Source: Phenylobacterium sp.
GTDB taxonomy: Bacteria > Pseudomonadota > Alphaproteobacteria > Caulobacterales > Caulobacteraceae
Assembly: GCA_004799545.1 (NCBI GenBank)
Contig: SSMU01000014.1
Coordinates: 62,001 to 126,000 of the forward strand
Length of the DNA stretch: 64,000 nt
Reading direction: 5' to 3'
The position numbers and the translations under genes were made by a program. The number at the start of each line of letters is the position of its first letter. Within the stretch, counting starts at the first letter, position 1. The notes under the pieces were generated by a model, which worked only from the letters and a program-made list of their open reading frames with translations, was not told the origin of the DNA and did not search any database. This document shows positions 57,692 to 64,000 of the stretch, piece by piece.

Positions 57692-60600
57692 GTGAAGTTC
57701 TCCCACTTCTTCATCGAACGGCCGGTGTTCGCCGCGGTCATCTCGATCCTGATCATCCTGATGGGGGTGATCGCCTTCCCGACCCTGGCGGTGTCCCAGT
57801 ACCCGGACATCGTGCCGCCGACGATCAACATCTCCGCGACCTATCCCGGCGCCTCGGCCGAGACCCTGGCCGACAGCGTCACCGCGCCGATCGAGGAGCA
57901 GATCAACGGCGTGGAGAACATGCTCTACATGTCCTCCAACTCGACGGGCGACGGCCACGTCAACATCACCGTCACCTTCAAGCTGGGCACCGATCCGAAC
58001 CAGGCCCAGGTGCTGGTCGAGAACCGCGTCGCCACCGCCACGCCGCACCTGCCGGAAGAGGTGGTCGCCTCCGGCGTGCTGGTGCGCAAGAGTTCGGCGG
58101 ACATCCTGCTCGCCGTGCACATGTACTCGCCCGACGGCTCGCTCGATCAGAAGTACATCGCCAACTACGTGGGCCTGCACATCCGCGACGTGCTGCTGCG
58201 CCTGCCGGGCGTCGGCGACATCCAGAGCCGGGCGGCGCGCGACTACGCCATGCGCATCTGGATCGATCCGGACAAGGCCGCCGCCCGCAACCTGACGGTC
58301 GACGACATCACCGGCGCGCTGAAGAGCCACAACGTCCAGGTGGCGGCCGGCGCCGTGGGCCAGCCGCCCTCGACCCAGACCGCGTCCGCCTACCAGCTAA
58401 ACGTCGAGGCGCTCGGCCGGCTCTCCACGCCCGAGCAGTTCGGCGACATCGTCCTGAAGACCGCCCAGCAGGGCCAGGTCACCCGGCTCACCGACGTCGC
58501 CCGCATCGAGCTGGGCGCCGCCGACTACACCACCAACGCCTATCTCGACCGCAAGCCCGCCGTGGCGCTCGCGGTGCTGGCGCAGCCCGGCTCCAACGCC
58601 CTGCAGGGGGCCGCCACCATCAAGAGCACCATGGAGAAGCTCAAGGAGAGCTTCCCGCCGGGCCTCGACTACAAGATCATCTACAACCCCACCGAATATG
58701 TGCAGGCCTCGATCACTGAGGTCGAGAAGACCCTGTTCATCGCGCTGGCCCTGGTGGTCGTGGTGATCGTGGTCTTCCTGCAGAGCTGGCGGGCGGCGAT
58801 CATCCCGATCGTCGCCATTCCGGTGGCCCTGATCGGCACCTTCGCGGTGATGGCCGCGGCGGGGTTCTCGATCAACACGCTGACCCTGTTCGGCCTTGTG
58901 CTGGCGATCGGCATCGTGGTCGACGACGCCATCGTGGTGGTCGAGAACATCGAGCGGCACCTGCGCGCCGGGATGAGCCCGCGGGAGGCGGCGCACGTCA
59001 CCATGGACGAGGTGGGCGGCGCCCTGGTGGCCATCGCCCTGGTGCTGGCCTCGGTGTTCGTGCCGAGCGCCTTCATCTCCGGCATCTCCGGCCAGTTCTA
59101 CCGCCAGTTCGCCCTGACCATCGCCTCAGCCACCGTGCTGTCGCTGACCGTCTCCCTGACGCTCTCGCCGGCGCTCGCCGCCCTGGTGCTGAAGCCGCAC
59201 GGCGCCGAGCATGACGCGGGCCAGAGCAAGGGCCGCATGGCGCGCGCCATGGACGCCTTCTCGCTGCGCTTCAACCGCGCCTTCGACCGGCTCGGCGACC
59301 GCTATTCCGGCATCATCCGCAAGCTGGTGCGGATGACCGTTGTGATGCTGGCGGTATATGTCGGCCTGCTGCTGGTCACCGGCTGGCGGATGGGGGCGAC
59401 GCCGTCGGGCTTCATCCCGGCGCAGGACCAGGGCAACCTGCTGGTCGCCGTCAATCTGCCGGCCGGCTCGGCCCTGACGCGCACCGACGCCGTCATGCGC
59501 GACGTCACCCGCCGGCTGCTGGCGGCGCCCGGGGTGCGCGCGGCCTCCGTCTACGCCGGCGTCGACGCCACCACCGGCACCACCAACTCGAACGCCGGCC
59601 AGATCTATGCGGTCCTCGACCCCTTCGAGACGCGCCTGAAGCACGGCCTCACCACCACCAAGATCAGCGACGACCTGCGCAACCGCTTCGCCGACATCAA
59701 CGGCGCCGACATCAAGGTCATCCCGCCGCCCCCGGTGCGCGGCATCGGCACGACCGGCGGCTTCAAGATGATCGTCGAGGACCAAGGCGGGGCGGGCTAT
59801 CCGGCCCTGGAGGCGGCCGCCAATAAGCTCGCCGCAGCCGCCCAGCAGTCGCCGGTGCTGGGCTCGGCCTTCGCCAGCTTCAACACCAAGACCCCGCGCC
59901 TCTACGCCGACATCGACCGCACCAAGGCCGAGATGCTCGGCGTGCCGGATAGCTCGGTGTTCGACACCCTGCAGACCTATCTCGGCTCGACCTTCGTCAA
60001 CGACTTCAACCTGTTCGGCCGCACCTTCCAGGTGATCGCCCAGGCCGACGATCCGTTCCGCGTCGACCAGTCGGCGCTCACCGAGATCCGCACCCGCTCA
60101 ACCTCCGGCGCCATGGTGCCGCTGGGCTCGGTGATGAACGTGCGCCACGTCACCGGCCCCTACCGGGTGCTGCGCTACAACCTCTACCCGTCCGCCGAGG
60201 TGCAGGGCTCCGCCGCGCCCGGCCGCTCCTCGGGCGAGGCCGAACAGGCCATACAGAAGCTGGCGCACGAGGTGCTGCCGGCCGGCTTCACCACCGAATG
60301 GACCGAGCTCGCCTACCAGGAGCAGGTGGCCGGCGACACCGGCCTGATCGCCTTCGGCCTGGCGGTGGTCTTCGTCTTCCTGTTGCTCGCCGCCCTCTAC
60401 GAGAGCGTCACCCTGCCGCTGGCGGTGATCCTGATCGTGCCCATGTGCCTGTTGGCCGCGATCCTGGGGGTGAACCTGTTCCGCTCGGACAACAACATCC
60501 TCACCCAGATCGGCTTCATCGTGCTGATCGGCCTGGCCGCCAAGAACGCCATCCTGATCGTCGAGTTCGCCCGCCAGAACGAGGAGGAACGCAGCGAGCC

Positions 60601-60907
60601 GCCCGAGCAGGCCGCCGCCGAGGCCGGGCGCCTGCGCCTGCGGCCGATCCTGATGACCTCCTTCGCCTTCATCCTCGGCGTCTCGCCGCTGGCCTTCGCC
60701 AGCGGGGCGGGGGCGGAGATGCGCCAGGCCCTGGGCGTCGCGGTCTTCTTCGGGATGATCGGGGTCACCGGCTTCGGCCTGATCTTCACCCCGGTGTTCT
60801 ACGTGGTCTGCCGCGGGCTCTCGAAGCGCATCCCACAGCCGCCGACCCGCCGGCGCCTCGCCCAGCGCGCCGCCGAGGCCGACGCCGCCAGGACCGCCGA
60901 TGCGTAA
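57692..60907 (+). CDS. RND (HAE-1) multidrug efflux permease
   Basis: A 1071-residue AcrB/MexF-type pump. It begins MKFSHFFIERPVFAAVISILIILMGVIAFPTLAVSQYPDIVPPTINISATYPGASAETL, has two sets of membrane helices around porter loops, and the proton-relay pair Asp411-Asp412 (GIVVDDAIVVVENIERHLRAGMSPREAA). The second half carries FTTEWTELAYQEQ and the conserved FIVLIGLAAKNAILIVEFARQNEE. GTG start 7 bases after the adaptor. The end overlaps the channel gene by 8 bases. Confidence 0.97.
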   Translation: MKFSHFFIERPVFAAVISILIILMGVIAFPTLAVSQYPDIVPPTINISATYPGASAETLADSVTAPIEEQINGVENMLYMSSNSTGDGHVNITVTFKLGTDPNQAQVLVENRVATATPHLPEEVVASGVLVRKSSADILLAVHMYSPDGSLDQKYIANYVGLHIRDVLLRLPGVGDIQSRAARDYAMRIWIDPDKAAARNLTVDDITGALKSHNVQVAAGAVGQPPSTQTASAYQLNVEALGRLSTPEQFGDIVLKTAQQGQVTRLTDVARIELGAADYTTNAYLDRKPAVALAVLAQPGSNALQGAATIKSTMEKLKESFPPGLDYKIIYNPTEYVQASITEVEKTLFIALALVVVVIVVFLQSWRAAIIPIVAIPVALIGTFAVMAAAGFSINTLTLFGLVLAIGIVVDDAIVVVENIERHLRAGMSPREAAHVTMDEVGGALVAIALVLASVFVPSAFISGISGQFYRQFALTIASATVLSLTVSLTLSPALAALVLKPHGAEHDAGQSKGRMARAMDAFSLRFNRAFDRLGDRYSGIIRKLVRMTVVMLAVYVGLLLVTGWRMGATPSGFIPAQDQGNLLVAVNLPAGSALTRTDAVMRDVTRRLLAAPGVRAASVYAGVDATTGTTNSNAGQIYAVLDPFETRLKHGLTTTKISDDLRNRFADINGADIKVIPPPPVRGIGTTGGFKMIVEDQGGAGYPALEAAANKLAAAAQQSPVLGSAFASFNTKTPRLYADIDRTKAEMLGVPDSSVFDTLQTYLGSTFVNDFNLFGRTFQVIAQADDPFRVDQSALTEIRTRSTSGAMVPLGSVMNVRHVTGPYRVLRYNLYPSAEVQGSAAPGRSSGEAEQAIQKLAHEVLPAGFTTEWTELAYQEQVAGDTGLIAFGLAVVFVFLLLAALYESVTLPLAVILIVPMCLLAAILGVNLFRSDNNILTQIGFIVLIGLAAKNAILIVEFARQNEEERSEPPEQAAAEAGRLRLRPILMTSFAFILGVSPLAFASGAGAEMRQALGVAVFFGMIGVTGFGLIFTPVFYVVCRGLSKRIPQPPTRRRLAQRAAEADAARTADA

Positions 60908-62342
60908 GCTTACCCGCCTCCTCAGCGTCCTCGCCGCCGCCGCCGCCGCCGGCCTCTCCGCGTGCGCGCTCGGGCCCAACTACCGCGCGCCCGCCACGCC
61001 GCCGACCGCCGCGCGGCCTTTCGTCTCCACCACGCCCGGCGCCAGCGCGGTCGAGGCCCTGCCGCCCGGCTGGTGGCGGCTCTACCAGGATCCGGCCCTC
61101 GACCGCCTCGTGCAGGCCGCGCTCACCGAGAACCAGGACCTCAAGGTCGCCGCCGCCAACCTGGACGCCGCCCGCGCCCTGCTCTCCGAAGCGCGCGGGG
61201 CTCTGCTGCCTTCGACGACCCTCGCCGGCGAGGAGCTCTACGGCCGCGCGGCCCAGACGCCTGGCCAGCCGCGCTCCCGGCTCGGCCGCGTCTACGACGC
61301 CAGCTTCGACGCCGCCTATGAGGTCGACCTGTTCGGCCGCGTCCGCCGCTCCATCGAGGCCGCCCGCGACAACGCCCAGGCCCTGCAGGCGGCCGAGGAC
61401 CAAGTCCGCGTCACCGTCGCCGCCGCCACCGCCGAGGCCTACGCCCAGGCCTGCGGCTTCGGAGAGGAGCTGGCCACCGCCCAGGATTCCCTCAAGGTCG
61501 CCCAGCAGACCTATGACCTGACGCTGGTCCAGCGGAACGCCGGCGCCGTCTCCGACTTCGACCTTGCCCGCGCCGGCACCGTGCTGGAGGAGGCGAGGGC
61601 GGCCGTCCCCGCCGTCGACGGCCAGCGCCGCATCGCCTTGTTCGAGCTCGCCGCCCTGCTCGGTCGCACCCCGGCCGAGGTCCCGCCCGAGGCCGACGCC
61701 TGCCGCATCCCGCCCCGCATCGCCCAGCCCCTGCCGGTTGGCGACGGCGTGGCCCTGCTGCGCCGCCGGCCCGACGTGCGCCAGGCCGAGCGCCAGCTCG
61801 CCGCCTCCACCGCGCGGATCGGCGTGGCCACGGCGGCCCTGTTCCCGACCATCAGCCTGGGTGGCTCGATCACCGATGCCGCCGGTTCGACCGCCGGCCT
61901 CAACCGCGCCGCCGCGGTCAGCTTCGGGGTCGGCCCGCTGATCTCCTGGACATTCCCCAACATCAGCGTCGCCCGCGCCCAGGTTCGCCAGAGCCGCGCC
62001 GAGGCCTCCGCCGCGCTGGCGACCTTCGATTCCAGCGTGCTGCAGGCCCTGAAACAGGCCGAGCAGGCGCTCACCGCCTACAATGCCGAGCTGGCCCGCC
62101 ACGCCGCCCTGGGCGCCGCCGCCCGCGACGCCGGCGAAGCCTTCCGCCTGGCCAACATCCAGTACCAGGCCGGGACCGCCAGCTTCCTCGACCTGCTCAC
62201 CACCCAGACCGCCCTCTTGGAAGCCCAGCAGAACCTCGCCGCCTCCGACCTCGCCCTCTCCGCCGACCAGGTGGGCGTGTTCCGCGCGCTCGGCGGCGGT
62301 TGGGAGCAGGCCCCGCCGGTCAAGGCGCCGCCCGCCGCCTGA
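60900..62342 (+). CDS. NodT-family outer-membrane channel of the RND pump
   Basis: A 480-residue OMF lipoprotein (signal MRKLTRLLSVLAAAAAAGLSAC). Two OEP repeats: WWRLYQDPALDRLVQAALTENQDLKVAAANLDAARALLSEARGALLP and VALLRRRPDVRQAERQLAASTARIGVATAALFPTISLGGSITDAAG. It is distinct in sequence from the outer-membrane partner of the EmrAB-like pump. It starts inside the permease gene and completes the adaptor-permease-channel operon. Confidence 0.95.
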   Translation: MRKLTRLLSVLAAAAAAGLSACALGPNYRAPATPPTAARPFVSTTPGASAVEALPPGWWRLYQDPALDRLVQAALTENQDLKVAAANLDAARALLSEARGALLPSTTLAGEELYGRAAQTPGQPRSRLGRVYDASFDAAYEVDLFGRVRRSIEAARDNAQALQAAEDQVRVTVAAATAEAYAQACGFGEELATAQDSLKVAQQTYDLTLVQRNAGAVSDFDLARAGTVLEEARAAVPAVDGQRRIALFELAALLGRTPAEVPPEADACRIPPRIAQPLPVGDGVALLRRRPDVRQAERQLAASTARIGVATAALFPTISLGGSITDAAGSTAGLNRAAAVSFGVGPLISWTFPNISVARAQVRQSRAEASAALATFDSSVLQALKQAEQALTAYNAELARHAALGAAARDAGEAFRLANIQYQAGTASFLDLLTTQTALLEAQQNLAASDLALSADQVGVFRALGGGWEQAPPVKAPPAA

Positions 62343-62400
62343 ACCCCTGAGGCGCTTCTCGGTCGTTACAACGGCAATCGAATGTGGGAAGGGATCGGCC

Positions 62401-64000
62401 ATGTCCCCCGACGATGCTTCCGCGACCGCCGTGACGCGGCCGAACGACCTCATCGACCGCCTCGACCAGCTCGACGAACGCCTGCGCTGGCTGGCCACCT
62501 GGACGATCCACAACGCCAACCACCTGCGCGACAGCCGCGACGGGCTGAAGGTCGGCGGCCACCAAGCCTCCTGCGCCTCGATCTCGACGGTGCTCACGAC
62601 CCTCTACTTCCATGCGCTGAAGCCACAGGACCGGGTGGCGATCAAGCCGCACGCCAGCCCCGTCTTCCACGCCATCCAGTACCTGTTCGGCCGCCAGTCG
62701 CAGGACCAGCTGGAGCGGTTCCGCGCCTTCGGCGGCGCCCAGTCCTATCCCTCGCGCACCAAGGACAAGGACGACGTCGACTTCTCAACCGGCTCGGTGG
62801 GCCTGGGCGTCGGCGTCACCACCTTCGCCTCGCTGACCCAGGACTACCTGAAGGCCCACGGCTGGCTGGACCCCGAGCGGGAAGGCCGCATCGTCGCCAC
62901 GCTCGGCGACGCCGAGCTGGACGAGGGCAACATCTACGAATGCCTGATCGAGGCCCACAAGCACGGGGTGCGCAACACCTGGTGGCTGGTCGACTACAAC
63001 CGCCAGAGCCTGGACGCGACCACCACCGACCGGATGTTCACCCGGTTCGACGACATCTTCCGCACCTTCGGCTGGCGGGTGCTGACGCTGAAGTACGGCA
63101 AGGCGCAGCGCGAGGCCTTCGCCCGGCCCGGCGGCGCCCACCTGCAGACCTGGATCGACGACTGCTCCAACGCCGACTACGCGGCGCTCACCTACCAGGG
63201 CGGCGGCGCCTGGCGGGCCCGGCTCACCACCGACATCGGCTCCCGGGCCGGGGTCGCGGCCCTGCTGAAGAGCTTCGACGACGACCAGTTGCACGCGCTG
63301 ATGACCCGGCTCGGCGGCCACTGCGTGGAGACCCTGCTCGACGCCTACGCCGAGGCCGACGACGACGTCCCGACCCTGTTCATCGCCTACACCGTCAAGG
63401 GCTACCGGCTGCCGTTCCAGGGCCACAAGGACAACCACGCGGGCCTGCTGAACCCCGCCCAGGTCGCCGCCCTGCGTGACAGCCTGCACATCGCCGAAGG
63501 GCAGGAATGGGCGCCCTACGCCGGCCTCGCCGCCGACGACGCCCGCCGGCTGCAGACCTTCGTGGCCGCCGCCCCGTTCGCCGCCGAGGTGGAGCGCCGC
63601 CACAGCGCCCAGCCGATCCCCGTCCCTGACCGCGCCGACTTCCCCTCGCCGGAGGGCGCCGAGCAGTCGACCCAGGCGGCGTTCGGCCGGATCCTGTTCG
63701 ACCTGGCCCGCTCGGGCGCGCCGCTCGCCGACCGCATCGTCACCACCTCGCCGGACGTCACCGTCTCCACCAACCTCGGCGGCTTCGTGAACAACCGCGG
63801 CCTGTTCCGGCTGAGCGAGGTTTCCGACGTCTTCCACAAGGCCAAAATCCCCTCGGCCCAGCGCTGGGCGGCGGGCCAGGCCGGCCAGCACATCGAGCTG
63901 GGCATCGCCGAGAACAACCTGTTCCTCAACCTCGCCGCCCTCGGCCTCGCCGACCGGCTATGGGGCGAGCGGCTGATCCCCATCGGCACGGTCTACGACC
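62401..64000 (+). CDS. Transketolase/homodimeric E1-like thiamine diphosphate enzyme, cut at window end
   Basis: The frame runs from ATG 62401 (GAAGGGA upstream) to the window edge: 533 residues with no stop. The N-terminal half has the thiamine diphosphate motif GDAE at 169-172, continuing LDEGNIYECLIEAHKHGVRNTWWLVDYNRQSLD, as in transketolase and AceE-type E1 enzymes; GHQASCASISTVLTTLYFHALKP and FSTGSVGLGVGVTTFASLTQDYL are further landmarks. The second (Pyr) domain begins near residue 430 (VTTSPDVTVSTNLGGFVNNRGLF; HIELGIAENNLF). It resembles homodimeric pyruvate dehydrogenase E1 more than plain transketolase; the exact substrate is not settled. Confidence 0.88.
   Translation, partial: MSPDDASATAVTRPNDLIDRLDQLDERLRWLATWTIHNANHLRDSRDGLKVGGHQASCASISTVLTTLYFHALKPQDRVAIKPHASPVFHAIQYLFGRQSQDQLERFRAFGGAQSYPSRTKDKDDVDFSTGSVGLGVGVTTFASLTQDYLKAHGWLDPEREGRIVATLGDAELDEGNIYECLIEAHKHGVRNTWWLVDYNRQSLDATTTDRMFTRFDDIFRTFGWRVLTLKYGKAQREAFARPGGAHLQTWIDDCSNADYAALTYQGGGAWRARLTTDIGSRAGVAALLKSFDDDQLHALMTRLGGHCVETLLDAYAEADDDVPTLFIAYTVKGYRLPFQGHKDNHAGLLNPAQVAALRDSLHIAEGQEWAPYAGLAADDARRLQTFVAAAPFAAEVERRHSAQPIPVPDRADFPSPEGAEQSTQAAFGRILFDLARSGAPLADRIVTTSPDVTVSTNLGGFVNNRGLFRLSEVSDVFHKAKIPSAQRWAAGQAGQHIELGIAENNLFLNLAALGLADRLWGERLIPIGTVYD

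Noticed and set aside
1..64000. CRISPR arrays, tRNA or rRNA genes, insertion sequences, prophage genes
   Set aside because: No spaced direct repeats, cloverleaf-like sequence, ribosomal RNA motifs, transposase or integrase motifs were seen in reading both strands.

Overview
The window is about 70% GC, densely coded and rich in GTG/TTG starts. It looks like chromosome of a Caulobacterales alphaproteobacterium, most like Phenylobacterium or Caulobacter. The reasons are the split flagellar clusters, fliL-fliM followed by three alphaproteobacterial flagellar genes, fliQ-fliR-flhB running straight into the cell-cycle kinase gene cckA, CtrA boxes in front of flagellar operons, and a sigma-54 promoter in front of a rod operon. 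No rRNA, tRNA, CRISPR array, transposase or prophage was seen.

Layout. (1) 1-3.6 kb, minus strand: the 3' portion of a secreted hypothetical gene, then flgF-flgG-flgA-flgH (proximal and distal rod, P-ring chaperone, L-ring), read from a sigma-54 promoter. (2) 3.8-9.9 kb, plus strand: fliL-fliM, a DUF6468 protein, a MotE-like protein and a 980-residue secreted TPR protein form one tightly packed operon. (3) 9.9-13.5 kb, minus strand: fliO-fliP with a TonB-dependent receptor behind. (4) 13.6-14.8 kb: flgB-flgC-fliE behind a perfect CtrA box. (5) 14.8-17.2 kb: a two-gene betaine/choline-type ABC importer whose permease and binding protein are fused. (6) 17.9-22.2 kb: fliQ-fliR-flhB-cckA. (7) 22.2-24.5 kb: a TPR/glycosyltransferase-like protein, a DUF5996 protein and a small membrane protein. 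(8) 24.4-29.2 kb: an accessory metabolic cluster with three Fe(II)/2-oxoglutarate oxygenases (two PhyH, one TauD), an SDR, a small membrane protein and a dienelactone hydrolase. (9) 29.3-34.1 kb: a DUF885 hydrolase, an alpha/beta hydrolase of foreign-looking codon use, a GST, a VOC protein and a LysR regulator. (10) 34.2-38.4 kb: an EmrA-EmrB-OMF tripartite pump divergent from the LysR gene. (11) 38.4-45.9 kb: an MHS transporter, an unusual EF-G paralogue, a degenerate-GGDEF/EAL protein, a small hypothetical, a Nudix hydrolase and a secreted PI-PLC-like protein. (12) 46-52.4 kb: cold-shock genes (a double-CSD protein, a single-CSD protein and RNA helicase rhlE) interspersed with a LOG-family enzyme, an APC transporter and an amidohydrolase. 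(13) 52.5-56.2 kb: a class A PBP, a PAP2 phosphatase and a beta-propeller protein. (14) 56.4-62.3 kb: a complete RND efflux operon behind a perfect inverted repeat and a REP-like element. (15) 62.4 kb to the end: a transketolase/E1-like enzyme cut by the window edge.

How it fits together. About a quarter of the window builds the flagellar rod, L-ring, C-ring and export gate. The genes sit in divergent operons whose intergenic regions carry the CtrA, sigma-54 and dyad signals expected of the Caulobacter flagellar hierarchy, with the kinase that activates CtrA encoded in the same stretch. The rest is mostly envelope function: two multidrug pumps, peptidoglycan and lipid enzymes, and transporters, plus a catabolic island and a cold-response group. 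The most unusual items are the secreted MotE/TPR module attached to fliLM, an EF-G paralogue in which the catalytic switch II histidine is serine, the oxygenase cluster, and the operator/REP arrangement before the RND operon.
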